This document shows, one piece after another, positions 50,263 through 58,853 of a stretch of 64,000 nucleotides of DNA. The DNA is from Flavonifractor hominis. Lineage in GTDB: Bacteria > Bacillota > Clostridia > Oscillospirales > Oscillospiraceae. Positions within the stretch are counted from its first letter, which is position 1. The number at the start of each line of letters is the position of its first letter. The stretch lies in assembly GCF_040095835.1 (NCBI RefSeq), contig NZ_JBBMFT010000001.1:124001-188000 (forward strand). Direction: 5' to 3'. The notes under the pieces are model-generated. The model was not told the origin of the DNA, searched no databases, and saw nothing but the letters and a program-made list of their open reading frames with translations. The position numbers and the translations under genes are program-made.

Positions 50263-50291
50263 ATTGTAGCATTGATAGGGGAGAAAGTAAA
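50263..50291 (-). promoter_or_regulatory. Promoter of degV
   Basis: On the minus strand TTTACT and TACAAT are separated by 17 nt, about 50 nt before degV. Confidence 0.6.
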
Positions 50292-50323
50292 GGGGAAAGA
50301 TGTAAACATTTCCGAAAGAACGC

Positions 50324-51067
50324 TTATTCTGACTCCATTTCCAATTCCATCAGCAGCTTTTGATCTTCTTTGGAGGAGAGATCCAGCTGTGCATAGAGGT
50401 CCGGTCTGCGCTGACGGGTGCGGAGGATGGATTGCTTCCGGCGCCAACGGGCAATGTTCTTGTGGTCGCCAGAGCGGAGAATGGGGGGCACCTTACGGCC
50501 GTGCCACTCCTCCGGACGGGAGTACTGAGGGTATTCCAGCAGGCCGTTCCAGTGACTTTCATTTTCAAAACACTCCGGATCGGACAGCACGCCGGGGACC
50601 AGGCGGGATACCGCGTCGGCTACTACCATGGCTGCCAATTCGCCGCCGGTGAGCACAAAGTCACCAATGGAAATTTCCTCGTCCACACACTCCTCGATAA
50701 AGCGCTCGTCAATTCCCTCATAATGGCCGCACACCAGGATCAGATGGTCATAGTCATCCCGCAGACGGCGGGCATCAGCTTCTTTAAAGGTAGTGCCGGC
50801 GGGGGACATATAAATGGTATGACCGGGACCATACGTATCGGTGATATGCTTCCAGCACTGGTAAAGGGGATCGGCCTGCATGACCGCACCTCGTCCACCG
50901 CCGTAGGGGTAGTCATCCACCTGCTTTTGCTTGTTGAGGGTGTAGTCCCGAATCTGATGGGCCTCAATGCGGATGATGTCACGCTCCTGGGCCCGGCCCA
51001 GGATAGACTCGTTCATCATATCGCCCACGGTCAGATCGAACAGGGTCATGATATCGATTCTATACAT
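50324..51067 (-). CDS. trmD: tRNA (guanine-N1-)-methyltransferase
   Basis: TrmD methylates G37 of tRNAs and prevents +1 frameshifting. The 247-residue SPOUT protein has RIDIMTLFDL, YTLNKQKQVDDYPYGGGRG, CGHYEGIDERF and the trefoil-knot segment ISIGDFVLTGGELAAMVVADA. The ATG at 51067 overlaps the rimM stop by 8 nt; a longer frame is inside rimM. It ends the ylxM-ffh-rpsP-khpA-rimM-trmD cluster. rplS, often next, is absent here. Confidence 0.97.
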   Translation of the reverse strand: MYRIDIMTLFDLTVGDMMNESILGRAQERDIIRIEAHQIRDYTLNKQKQVDDYPYGGGRGAVMQADPLYQCWKHITDTYGPGHTIYMSPAGTTFKEADARRLRDDYDHLILVCGHYEGIDERFIEECVDEEISIGDFVLTGGELAAMVVADAVSRLVPGVLSDPECFENESHWNGLLEYPQYSRPEEWHGRKVPPILRSGDHKNIARWRRKQSILRTRQRRPDLYAQLDLSSKEDQKLLMELEMESE

Positions 51068-51560
51068 CAGTACGCATCCCCTCGATGAGCCGGACCTTGA
51101 TGTAGCCCGCCTCCACATTGGTCTCCGCCAAAAATTCATCTACGGCGGGGATCATATACTCGTGTTCTCCCCGGACCACGTAGACTTCGTGGGCGGGCGG
51201 GGTGAGCACATCGGCTACCGTGCCAAGCTTCTCACCAGTGGCGGCGTCAATGACCTCCAATCCCAGAAGATCAGCGATGAAATGCCGGCCCTCCGGCAAA
51301 ACTACGCCGCTGCGGTCGATGGAGATGGTTTTGCCCTTGAGTGCCATGGCGGCATTCACACTGTCCACACCCTCCAGCATAGCCAGTACGTTGCCCTTGT
51401 GCACGCGCATGGAGCGGACCCGAATTGGCTGCCCGTCCAGATAGAAGGTGTCAAACTGGCAGAGGAACTCCGGCGTATCGCACCAGGGGACGATTTTCAC
51501 CTCACCCTGGATGCCGTGGGTGTTGACGATCTGACCGGCCTCTAAAAATGGATGTTTCAT
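51060..51560 (-). CDS. rimM: 16S rRNA processing protein RimM
   Basis: RimM helps assemble the 30S head and binds uS19. The 166-residue protein has an N-terminal RimM beta-barrel (EAGQIVNTHGIQGEVKIVP) and a C-terminal PRC-barrel (VVLPEGRHFIADLLGLEV, ending VDEFLAETN). I chose the ATG at 51560, with GGGGTGA upstream. A strong terminator lies between khpA and this gene, so rimM-trmD expression depends on read-through. Confidence 0.95.
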   Translation of the reverse strand: MKHPFLEAGQIVNTHGIQGEVKIVPWCDTPEFLCQFDTFYLDGQPIRVRSMRVHKGNVLAMLEGVDSVNAAMALKGKTISIDRSGVVLPEGRHFIADLLGLEVIDAATGEKLGTVADVLTPPAHEVYVVRGEHEYMIPAVDEFLAETNVEAGYIKVRLIEGMRTDV

Positions 51561-51610
51561 CGGTATCACCCCAACATTGAACTGGATTTATGCCTGTATC
51601 AGGCGGAAAA

Positions 51611-51638
51611 AGCCGGCCGACCAGACGGTCGGCCGGCT
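51611..51638 (-). terminator. Internal terminator between khpA and rimM
   Basis: A perfect 12-bp stem (51611-51622 with 51627-51638) with a 4-nt loop is followed on the minus strand by TTTTTCC. It would reduce transcription into rimM-trmD relative to rpsP-khpA. Confidence 0.82.
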
Positions 51639-51674
51639 TCTCACATCTAGGGGAGATGAGGCCACCCCTGGACT

Positions 51675-51905
51675 TTAGTCGACGATTTCAACGGAAACCT
51701 TGGTGCCCTGGCGCTGGGCCACGGAGCGCATCAGCGTACGAATCTCCTTGGCAATACGGCCCTGACGGCCGATCACCTTGCCCATATCCTCCGGAGCGAC
51801 CCGGAGTTCCAGGACGGTCTCGCCATCACCCGTATGCTCGGTGACACATACCGCATCGGGATGGTCTACCAAGTTTTGGGCAATGTAAGTGAGCAGCTCC
51901 TTCAT
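51675..51905 (-). CDS. khpA: KH-domain RNA-binding protein KhpA
   Basis: The 76-residue protein is one KH domain with the GxxG loop in MGKVIGRQGRIAKEIRTLM. KhpA (YlqC) dimerises, often with KhpB/Jag, and binds mRNAs and small RNAs. The start at 51905 has TGGAGGG upstream, better than an in-frame start at 51923 that would sit in the rpsP stop. Its place between rpsP and rimM is conserved. Confidence 0.94.
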   Translation of the reverse strand: MKELLTYIAQNLVDHPDAVCVTEHTGDGETVLELRVAPEDMGKVIGRQGRIAKEIRTLMRSVAQRQGTKVSVEIVD

Positions 51906-51922
51906 GTCAGCTGTGCCCTCCA

Positions 51923-52162
51923 TTAGATGGCGCCGGCTTTTTTCAGCAGGGCCTTCACGGTCTCAGTGGGCTGAGCGCCGGTCTTGATCCAGGCCTGAGC
52001 GCGCTCGGCGTCTACCTTGATCTCGGCGGGCTGGGTCAGAGGATTGTAAGTGCCGATCTCCTCGATGAAACGGCCATCGCGGGGATAACGGGAGTCAGCA
52101 ACCACGATACGATAAAAGGGAGCCTTCTTGGCGCCCATCCGACGCAGTCTGATTTTAACCAT
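51923..52162 (-). CDS. rpsP: 30S ribosomal protein bS16
   Basis: The 79-residue protein starts MVKIRLRRMGAKKAPFYRIV and contains VADSRYPRDGRFIEEIGTYNP, both diagnostic of bS16, a small-subunit assembly protein. The ATG at 52162 has TGGAGGTGA upstream. It follows ffh by 70 nt. Confidence 0.98.
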   Translation of the reverse strand: MVKIRLRRMGAKKAPFYRIVVADSRYPRDGRFIEEIGTYNPLTQPAEIKVDAERAQAWIKTGAQPTETVKALLKKAGAI

Positions 52163-52232
52163 TGTATATTCACCTCCACATGATAGTAACATCGATCTAT
52201 GGAAACGCGTACGATGCGCGCTTACCAACGGT

Positions 52233-53591
52233 TTAGAAGGGAAGTCCCGGCATTTTACCGAACTTGCCCATTTTCCCCAGCTTACCCATACGCTTCATCT
52301 GTTTGCCGGAGAATTGCTTGCTCATCTGTTGCATCAACTCAAATTGTTTGAGCAAGCGGTTGATATCTACCACTTGGGTCCCGGAGCCAGCGGCAATCCG
52401 CTTTTTCCGGCTGTTGTTCAGCAGGGAGGGATCCTCCCGCTCCGCCGGTGTCATGGACAGAATAATTGCCTCGGTACGGGACAGGGCATTTTCATCCACA
52501 TTGGCCCCTTCCAGCGCCTTGGCATTTACCCCCGGGAGCATCCCGGCGATATCGGAAAGGGAACCCATGCTCTTGATCTGGACCAGCTGGTCGTAAAAAT
52601 CAGCCAGCGTAAACTTGTTCTTACGCAGCTTCTGCTCCAGTTCGGCGGCCTTTTTGGCATCGAAACTCTGCTGCGCCTTTTCAATGAGAGAGAGCACGTC
52701 GCCCATACCCAGAATACGGGAGGCCATACGATCGGGGTAGAAGATATCCACCTGATCCAGTTTCTCACCCTGACCGACAAACTTGATAGGCTTACCGGTG
52801 ACCGCCTTGATGGAGAGTGCTGCGCCGCCCCGGGCGTCGCCGTCCAGCTTGGTGAGCATGACACCGGTAATATCCAGGGCTTCATCAAAGGCCTTAGCGG
52901 CATTTACCGCGTCCTGACCAATCATGGCGTCCACGATGAGCAGAATCTCGGTGGGATCAATGGCGGCTTTCATTTCCTTGAGCTGTTCCATCAGCTCTTC
53001 ATCGACGTGGAGCCGACCAGCGGTATCGATGAACACGATGTCGTTGCCGTGCTTTTTGGCATGTTCAATGCCTGCTTTGGCAATATCGATGGGATCAATC
53101 TGCCCCATCTGGAACACGGGCACATCCACCTGCTGTCCCACTACCTCCAACTGGGTGATGGCGGCGGGGCGGAAGGTATCGCAGGCCACCAGAAGGGGAC
53201 GCTTGCCCTGCTTTTTCATAAAGCCGGCCAGTTTAGCACCGTTGGTGGTCTTACCTGCGCCGTTGAGGCCCACCAGCATCACTACCGTGGGGGGCTTAGG
53301 GGAGATGGTAAGCTTGGTGCTCTCGCCGCCCATCAGGTTGGTGAGCTCCTCATTGACGATCTTGACGATCATCTGGGCGGGTGTGAGGCTCTCCAGAACA
53401 TCGCTGCCCACAGCCCGCTCCGTAACTGAGGCGACGAACTGCTTGACCACCTTGAAGTTTACGTCGGCCTCCAGCAGGGCCATACGAATTTCCTTCATGG
53501 CCTCCTTGACGTCAGCCTCGGAAATGCGGCCCTTGCCGCGCAGCTTTTTAAACGCTGCGGAAAGCTTTTCGGTCAGTCCTTCAAATGCCAT
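52233..53591 (-). CDS. ffh: Signal recognition particle protein Ffh
   Basis: Ffh binds the 4.5S/6S SRP RNA and signal peptides and targets ribosomes to FtsY. The 452-residue protein has the N domain, the GTPase G domain (GLNGAGKTTNGAKLAGF, DTFRPAAITQLEV, DTAGRLHVD, TKLDGDARGG) and the M domain (about 320-430) with the RNA-binding GSGTQVVDINRLLKQF. The tail is rich in Met, Gly and Lys. The P-loop reads GLNGAGKTT where GLQGSGKTT is usual. It follows ylxM by 3 nt. Confidence 0.97.
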   Translation of the reverse strand: MAFEGLTEKLSAAFKKLRGKGRISEADVKEAMKEIRMALLEADVNFKVVKQFVASVTERAVGSDVLESLTPAQMIVKIVNEELTNLMGGESTKLTISPKPPTVVMLVGLNGAGKTTNGAKLAGFMKKQGKRPLLVACDTFRPAAITQLEVVGQQVDVPVFQMGQIDPIDIAKAGIEHAKKHGNDIVFIDTAGRLHVDEELMEQLKEMKAAIDPTEILLIVDAMIGQDAVNAAKAFDEALDITGVMLTKLDGDARGGAALSIKAVTGKPIKFVGQGEKLDQVDIFYPDRMASRILGMGDVLSLIEKAQQSFDAKKAAELEQKLRKNKFTLADFYDQLVQIKSMGSLSDIAGMLPGVNAKALEGANVDENALSRTEAIILSMTPAEREDPSLLNNSRKKRIAAGSGTQVVDINRLLKQFELMQQMSKQFSGKQMKRMGKLGKMGKFGKMPGLPF

Positions 53592-53594
53592 GCC

Positions 53595-53963
53595 TTACTC
53601 CTGTTTCAGCTGGGACAACACACGCTTCACCTGGTTGCAGAGTTCTTCCACCGTGTCGTCCTGATAACGCTCGTCGTTGCGCTGGGCGATGGTGTCCACT
53701 GCTCGTTCGATCTGGCTGAACTGCTCCTGCATCTTGTGGAAACGGCGGATGATGCCGGTTTTGTCTTCCAGCTCTGTGAGGATGGCCTCGGCCCGGACGA
53801 TCACGTCTCGGACACCCTGACGGGTGATACCATAGTTCTCTGCAATTTCCGCCAGGGAGAGGTCTTCGTTGTAATAGAGGTCGTAGAATTCCTTTTGGCG
53901 GTCAGTGAGCATGTCGCCGTAAAAGTCATAGAGCAGCGCCATGCGGTAGGCTTGGTTCTTCAC
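53595..53963 (-). CDS. ylxM: YlxM family DNA-binding protein (SRP operon regulator)
   Basis: YlxM (UPF0122) is a small helix-turn-helix protein usually encoded before ffh and thought to modulate SRP activity. The 122-residue protein has MALLYDFYGDMLTDRQKEFYDL, LSLAEIAENYGITRQGVRDVI as the helix-turn-helix, and a C-terminal coiled helix. It starts with GTG at 53963 behind GGAAGGAGG. Promoter and leader hairpin are upstream. Confidence 0.93.
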   Translation of the reverse strand: MKNQAYRMALLYDFYGDMLTDRQKEFYDLYYNEDLSLAEIAENYGITRQGVRDVIVRAEAILTELEDKTGIIRRFHKMQEQFSQIERAVDTIAQRNDERYQDDTVEELCNQVKRVLSQLKQE

Positions 53964-53996
53964 GTTACCGCCTCCTTCCGGATCTCTGTAAAGTTA

Positions 53997-54055
53997 GTAA
54001 AGCTTCGGAGCTTTACAACAGAAGAGATAATACTATAATTTGGCCGGTTTGTCAA
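53997..54055 (-). promoter_or_regulatory. ylxM: Promoter and leader hairpin of the SRP-ribosomal cluster
   Basis: On the minus strand TTGACA (54055-54050) and TATTAT (54032-54027) are separated by 17 nt. An 8-bp stem, GTAAAGCT/AGCTTTAC (53997-54016), lies in the leader and may stabilise the mRNA 5' end. Confidence 0.75.
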
Positions 54056-54126
54056 GAGAAAGATTGCACATTTCCTGTAGGTTATAGACGGGTATGGAAG
54101 TGAGGTCATCTTTTTTTCGTTTGCTA

Positions 54127-54155
54127 GTGTCAAACGGGCCAAAACGTTGTATAAT
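54127..54155 (+). promoter_or_regulatory. Promoter of the M16 protease-lgt operon
   Basis: A perfect TATAAT has a poor -35 (GTGTCA) 17 nt upstream, about 50 nt before the first gene. Confidence 0.6.
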
Positions 54156-54205
54156 AGCTGATACTGACGATCTCGTCATCTCCCATAGGAAAGGAAGGAA
54201 GCCCA

Positions 54206-55483
54206 GTGATCGAAGTTTCCATCATCGAGCTGCTGCCTGGCGTGCGTCTGACAGCGGTGCAGACGAAGAAATTCAAATCCAGTGTATTGGGAGCGCAATT
54301 TCTTCTGCCTTTGTCGGAAGAGACTGCCGCTCTGAATGCGCTGGTTCCCATGGTGCTCCGCCGCGGCACGCGGAAGCATCCGGATATGCAGTCCATCTCT
54401 GCAGTGCTGGATGAGCTGTATGGCGGCTCTCTGGAGCCCACAGTGCGTAAAAAAGGTGAGACCCAGTGTGTGGGGTTTGTAGGAAGTTTTTTGGACGACG
54501 CCTATACACTGAAGGGCGAATCCATTCTGGAGCCGGCGGCCGAGTTGCTGGGAGAGCTGCTGCTGCAGCCCTATACCCAGAGCGGAGTATTTTGCCCGGA
54601 TTATACCCGGCAGGAGCAGGCAAACCTGATCGACCGGATTCGAGCCCAAGTCAACGATAAGCGGCAGTATGCCCAGATGCGGGTCGTGGCTGAGATGTGC
54701 GCCGGAGAGCCCTTTGGCGTGGACAAGCTGGGGAGTGAGGCGGCGGCTGCCGCCATCACGCCGGCGGAGCTCTGGGCCCGGTATCAGTCCATGCTGGGCA
54801 CTGCTCCCATTGAGTTTTACTACTGCGGATCGGCGGAGCTGGAGCGGGTACGAACGGCGGTAGAGGCCATTGCCCGTGCACTGCCCCGGAGTGGAGAGCG
54901 CGTGGCGCCGGCCCGGCCGGCCAAACGGGCCGCTCCGGAGCAGCCCCGCTTGGTGGAAGAGGCGCTGGATGTGACCCAGGGCAAGTTGTCCATGGGGTTC
55001 CGTACGGGTGTGGACGCTTGGGATGCTGACTACCCGGCTATGATGCTGGTAAACGCCATCTACGGTGGTACCACCACTTCCAAGCTGTTTCTCAATGTGC
55101 GGGAAAAGCTCTCCCTGTGCTATTATGCCAGTTCGGGGCTGATGAAATATAAGGATGTGATGCTGGTCTCCTCCGGTGTGGAGTTTGGCAAGGTGGGACA
55201 AGCCAAGGAGGAGATCCTGGCCCAGCTGCGCAACTGTCAGCAGGGCCAGTTCAGCGATGAGGAGCTGGAGTGGGCCCGGCGTTCAGTCGTGAGCGCGCTG
55301 CGCACCGCTCTGGATGCTCAGAGCCGGCTGGAGGACTACTGGTTGGGCCAGGCGGCCGCCGGCTTGACCGAGGCTCCTGACGAGTTGGCCGGACGAGTGG
55401 AGCAGGTGACCCGGGAGCAGGTACAGGCAGCCGCCGGCAAACTGAAACTGGACACGGTCTATTTCCTGAAAGGTAAGGAGTGA
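54206..55483 (+). CDS. M16-family peptidase-like protein (YfmF-like, non-catalytic)
   Basis: The 425-residue protein has two M16 half-domains (about 5-200 and 210-420) but lacks the inverted zinc motif HxxEH; the region where it should occur reads LDELYGGSLEPTVRKKG. Such inactive M16 subunits pair with an active one, and the next gene encodes that. It starts with GTG at 54206 behind GGAAGGAAG. The YfmF/YfmH pair in Bacillus has no fixed role; some relatives (AlbE/AlbF, PqqF-like) process peptides. Confidence 0.85.
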   Translation: MIEVSIIELLPGVRLTAVQTKKFKSSVLGAQFLLPLSEETAALNALVPMVLRRGTRKHPDMQSISAVLDELYGGSLEPTVRKKGETQCVGFVGSFLDDAYTLKGESILEPAAELLGELLLQPYTQSGVFCPDYTRQEQANLIDRIRAQVNDKRQYAQMRVVAEMCAGEPFGVDKLGSEAAAAAITPAELWARYQSMLGTAPIEFYYCGSAELERVRTAVEAIARALPRSGERVAPARPAKRAAPEQPRLVEEALDVTQGKLSMGFRTGVDAWDADYPAMMLVNAIYGGTTTSKLFLNVREKLSLCYYASSGLMKYKDVMLVSSGVEFGKVGQAKEEILAQLRNCQQGQFSDEELEWARRSVVSALRTALDAQSRLEDYWLGQAAAGLTEAPDELAGRVEQVTREQVQAAAGKLKLDTVYFLKGKE

Positions 55484-55487
55484 ATCC

Positions 55488-56765
55488 ATGATTAGCAAGG
55501 AGTACCCCCGTATTGGGGAGACACTGTATCATGCTCAGCTGGAGAATGGACTGCATATCTATGTGGACCGCCGGCCTGAGTTTCAGAAGAGTTATGCCTT
55601 TTTTGCCACTAATTATGGCGGCATGGATATGAAGTTCCGCCTGGACGGGCAGTGGCAGGACACCCCGGCGGGGGTGGCGCATTTTCTGGAGCACAAGATG
55701 TTCGACACCGAGGACGGCAACGCTCTGCAGGATCTGGCCGCCAATGGCGCTTCGCCCAATGCGTTTACCAGCTCCGCCATCACGGGATATTTCTTTGAGA
55801 GCACGGAGAAATTTTATGACAATTTGAAAATTCTGCTCTCCTTTGTATCCGTGCCCTACTTTACGCAGGAGAGTGTGGACAAGGAGCAGGGCATCATCGG
55901 TCAGGAAATCCGCATGGTGGAGGACGACCCGGATAACCAGGTGTTCTATGCCCTGATGGAGTGCCTGTATGACCACCATCCCATCCAGGTGCCCATCGCC
56001 GGTACGCAGCAGTCCATTGCCTGTATCACAGCGGATACCCTCTACGCCTGTCACAAGGCATTTTATACTCCTTCCAACATGGTGCTCACCGTGGCGGGGG
56101 ATGTGGACCCGGAGATGGTCTGCCGTATTGCCCGGGAAATTTTGCCTGCTGAGTCCGGCGGCAGCATTGAGCGGGACTATGGCGGGGAGGAGAACGACAA
56201 GGCCTCTGTCTCTGTCAAGGAATTGAAGATGGAGGTATCCACCCCCATTTTCCAGTTGGGATTCAAGGCTGATCCGGCTCCTGCGGGGGAGGAGCGGCTG
56301 CGTCGGCAGCTCATGGGAGAGCTGGCTTGTGAGGCGCTGCTGGGCAATTCCAGCCCGCTGTATGCCAGCCTGTATGAGAAGGGGCTCATCAACGCCAACT
56401 TTGCCTATGGTTTTGAGATCTATCCCGGCTGCGCCCTGATGGCCGCCGGCGGTGAGAGCCGGGACCCGGTCCAGGTGCGGGACGCGGTGCTGGCCGAAGG
56501 GGAGCGCATCGCCCGAGAGGGCATCGATGAGGCGTTGTTTGCCCGACTCAAAAAGGGACTGTACGGAGCCAGGGTGCGGGCTATGAACTCGTTTGAGAAT
56601 GTATGTATCGAACTGGCGCAGGCCCATTTTGCCGGGGTGGAGTATTTCCGCTTCCCGGAGGTCTTTGACCAGATCCAGAAATCCGATGTGGAGGACTGCA
56701 TCTGCCGGTGGGTAACCGGGGCACGCTGCGGCCTGGCTGTGGTCCGGCCGGGGGAGAGCGTATGA
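55488..56765 (+). CDS. M16-family zinc metallopeptidase (YfmH-like, catalytic)
   Basis: The 425-residue protein keeps the catalytic motif GVAHFLEHKMFD (HxxEH near residue 68) and the third zinc ligand region GIIGQEIRMVEDDPDNQ (Glu near 145). It begins 4 nt after the inactive paralogue and overlaps lgt by 4 nt. The two M16 proteins probably assemble into a clam-shell heterodimer that degrades or processes oligopeptides in the cytoplasm; no signal peptide is seen. Confidence 0.9.
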   Translation: MISKEYPRIGETLYHAQLENGLHIYVDRRPEFQKSYAFFATNYGGMDMKFRLDGQWQDTPAGVAHFLEHKMFDTEDGNALQDLAANGASPNAFTSSAITGYFFESTEKFYDNLKILLSFVSVPYFTQESVDKEQGIIGQEIRMVEDDPDNQVFYALMECLYDHHPIQVPIAGTQQSIACITADTLYACHKAFYTPSNMVLTVAGDVDPEMVCRIAREILPAESGGSIERDYGGEENDKASVSVKELKMEVSTPIFQLGFKADPAPAGEERLRRQLMGELACEALLGNSSPLYASLYEKGLINANFAYGFEIYPGCALMAAGGESRDPVQVRDAVLAEGERIAREGIDEALFARLKKGLYGARVRAMNSFENVCIELAQAHFAGVEYFRFPEVFDQIQKSDVEDCICRWVTGARCGLAVVRPGESV

Positions 56766-57829
56766 TGGGTACAGTTTCCTTCCCAGGGCTTGGACTGGAA
56801 TTTCAGCTGAACCGGGTGGCTTTTCATGTTGGAAGCTGGCCGGTGTACTGGTACGGCATCATTATTGCCGCGGGATTTCTGCTGGCTGTGCTGTATTGCA
56901 CCCGCGTGGCGGGGCAGTACGGCATCCGGCAGGACGACATCATCGACATGCTCTTCTTTGCCGTGCCCCTGTCCATCGTCGGGGCGCGGCTGTACTACAT
57001 CGTGTTTTACCTGGACCTGTTTCGCAAGGAAGATGGGTCGCTGGATTTTGGGGCGATGGTCCGTATCTGGGACGGCGGGCTGGCGATCTACGGCGGCGTC
57101 ATCATGGCGGTCATTGTTTTGCTGGTGTTCTGTAAGGTGCGCCGCATCAAGTTCCTGGCCTTTGCCGATCTGGGCGTGTTTGGCATGCTCATCGGGCAGA
57201 TGGTGGGGCGCTGGGGCAACTTTGTGAACATTGAAGCCTACGGCGGGCCCACGGACCTGCCCTGGCGGATGGGCATCTATGCCTATGTGGATGGTGTCCG
57301 CCAGTACATGGAGGTACACCCTACCTTCCTCTATGAATCTTTGTGGAACTTGGTGGGCTTTTTGCTGCTGATCCAGGTGGCCAAGCGCTGGCGCAAGTTT
57401 GACGGGCAGATGTTTTTGAGCTATTTTGCCTGGTACGGTGTGGGCCGGGGCTTTATTGAGGGGCTGCGCACCGATAGCTTGTATTTTTTCAATACCCCCA
57501 TCCGGGTCAGCCAAGTGTTTGGCTTTGCTACCGCGGCGGTGGCCATCGTGCTGCTGGTGATCAATCTGGTATTTCTCAAGCATGATCCGGCCAAACTGTG
57601 GGTCAATCAAGTAAAGAAAGAGGCCCGTCGGGTGGCTCTGGTATATCGGGAGGGAAGTCCGGACGTCCAGAAGTGGTACAGAACACAGAAAAAGAACCTG
57701 GAACAGGAATTTGCTAAGGTAGAGGAGTATGCGCTGCCTGCCAATGCCACAGATGCGGATATGGCTGAGCTGTACGAGGCACTGAAGAGCCGGGACGACC
57801 TGAGCGAGATCCGACAACCGAAGACATGA
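56762..57829 (+). CDS. lgt: Prolipoprotein diacylglyceryl transferase
   Basis: Lgt attaches diacylglycerol to the lipobox Cys of prolipoproteins, such as the exporter adaptor in this window. The 355-residue membrane protein has seven helices, WYGIIIAAGFLLAVLYC early, and the Lgt signature GRWGNFVNIEAYGGPTDLPWRM. A hydrophilic C-terminal tail of about 70 residues (about 285-355) exceeds the usual length. The ATG overlaps the M16 stop. A terminator follows. Confidence 0.95.
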   Translation: MMGTVSFPGLGLEFQLNRVAFHVGSWPVYWYGIIIAAGFLLAVLYCTRVAGQYGIRQDDIIDMLFFAVPLSIVGARLYYIVFYLDLFRKEDGSLDFGAMVRIWDGGLAIYGGVIMAVIVLLVFCKVRRIKFLAFADLGVFGMLIGQMVGRWGNFVNIEAYGGPTDLPWRMGIYAYVDGVRQYMEVHPTFLYESLWNLVGFLLLIQVAKRWRKFDGQMFLSYFAWYGVGRGFIEGLRTDSLYFFNTPIRVSQVFGFATAAVAIVLLVINLVFLKHDPAKLWVNQVKKEARRVALVYREGSPDVQKWYRTQKKNLEQEFAKVEEYALPANATDADMAELYEALKSRDDLSEIRQPKT

Positions 57830-57837
57830 AAACGTTC

Positions 57838-57869
57838 AAAACGGTCTGCCGATGGCAGGCCGTTTTTTT
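57838..57869 (+). terminator. Terminator after lgt
   Basis: AACGGTCTGCC and GGCAGGCCGTT pair (one G-T) around GAT and are followed by TTTTT, separating lgt from spoIIIA. Confidence 0.88.
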
Positions 57870-57884
57870 ATGCCCGGATAGCTG

Positions 57885-57913
57885 GCATAAAACGGGACGG
57901 GCCTTCATAGGAT
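57885..57913 (+). promoter_or_regulatory. spoIIIAA: Putative SigE promoter of spoIIIA
   Basis: GCATAAA (57885-57891) and CATAGGAT (57906-57913) are 14 nt apart. This resembles the SigE pattern of an ATA-centred -35 and a CATACAnT -10 at 13-15 nt. SigE control of spoIIIA is established in Bacillus and Clostridia. Confidence 0.55.
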
Positions 57914-57947
57914 GTGCCAGGTACAAAAGAAGGGAAGGAAACGTGGG

Positions 57948-58853
57948 ATGAGACATAGTTCATTCATGCAGTTCTGCCAGGCGGCCATGCTGCTGCCTCC
58001 GACGCTGAGAGATGAGGTAGATGTGTTGCCCGAGGAATGGAAGGGACAGGCGGAAGAAATCCGCCTGCGGGCGGGATACCCTGTGGCGCTCGTTCTTCCA
58101 GAAGGGGAGCGGGAGGTGGGAAAGCACCCGGTAAGTTCGGCCGATCTGGAATTGGTACTGGAGATTGCCACCCGGGGTTCCGTCCACTCAGCCATGGAGC
58201 AGGTGCGCAACGGATTTTTCACTGTGCCGGGCGGGCACCGGATCGGCATCTGCGGCAGCGGGGTATGCCGATCCGGTGAGGTATGGAATCTGCGGCAGAT
58301 CTCCTCACTGGCCATACGTGTGGCACGGCAGGTCAGCGGTGTGTCTGCGGCGGTTTTGGACAGGCTCTGGCAGGACGGTGTGTTGCAGAGCACCTGTATT
58401 ATCTCACCCCCGGGCTGGGGTAAGACCACACTGCTGCGGGATCTGATCCGGGCGGTCTCTGACGGAGAGGGGCATCCACCCCGCCGGGTTGGAGTGGCTG
58501 ATGAACGGGGGGAACTGGCCGGCATGTACGGTGGCCAGCCACAGTTCCAGCTGGGCCGTCAGACCGATGTGCTGGACGGTTGTCCCAAGGGAGCGGGTTT
58601 GCTGATGCTGCTGCGGGGGATGAATCCACAGGTTTTGGCTATGGACGAGATTACGGCACCGGAGGATGTAGCCGCACTGGAGATGGCAGCCAATTGTGGG
58701 GTGTCATTGCTGGCCACCGCCCATGCACGCACGCAGACGGAACTGGAGATCAGGCCCCTTTACCGGCGCCTTCTGGAGCAGAACCTTTTCCGGCGCCTGG
58801 TGCTGATTGAACGTGGAACAGAAGGGCGCTGCTACCGGGTGGTGGAGTTATGA
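57948..58853 (+). CDS. spoIIIAA: Stage III sporulation protein AA (secretion-type ATPase)
   Basis: SpoIIIAA is the ATPase of the SpoIIIA-SpoIIQ feeding-tube complex between mother cell and forespore. The 301-residue protein has an N-terminal domain with EEIRLRAGYPVALVL and a PilT/VirB11-like ATPase core with Walker A SPPGWGKTTLLRDL (near 149) and Walker B QVLAMDEITAPEDV. I chose ATG 57948, with GGAAGG upstream. Confidence 0.96.
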   Translation: MRHSSFMQFCQAAMLLPPTLRDEVDVLPEEWKGQAEEIRLRAGYPVALVLPEGEREVGKHPVSSADLELVLEIATRGSVHSAMEQVRNGFFTVPGGHRIGICGSGVCRSGEVWNLRQISSLAIRVARQVSGVSAAVLDRLWQDGVLQSTCIISPPGWGKTTLLRDLIRAVSDGEGHPPRRVGVADERGELAGMYGGQPQFQLGRQTDVLDGCPKGAGLLMLLRGMNPQVLAMDEITAPEDVAALEMAANCGVSLLATAHARTQTELEIRPLYRRLLEQNLFRRLVLIERGTEGRCYRVVEL

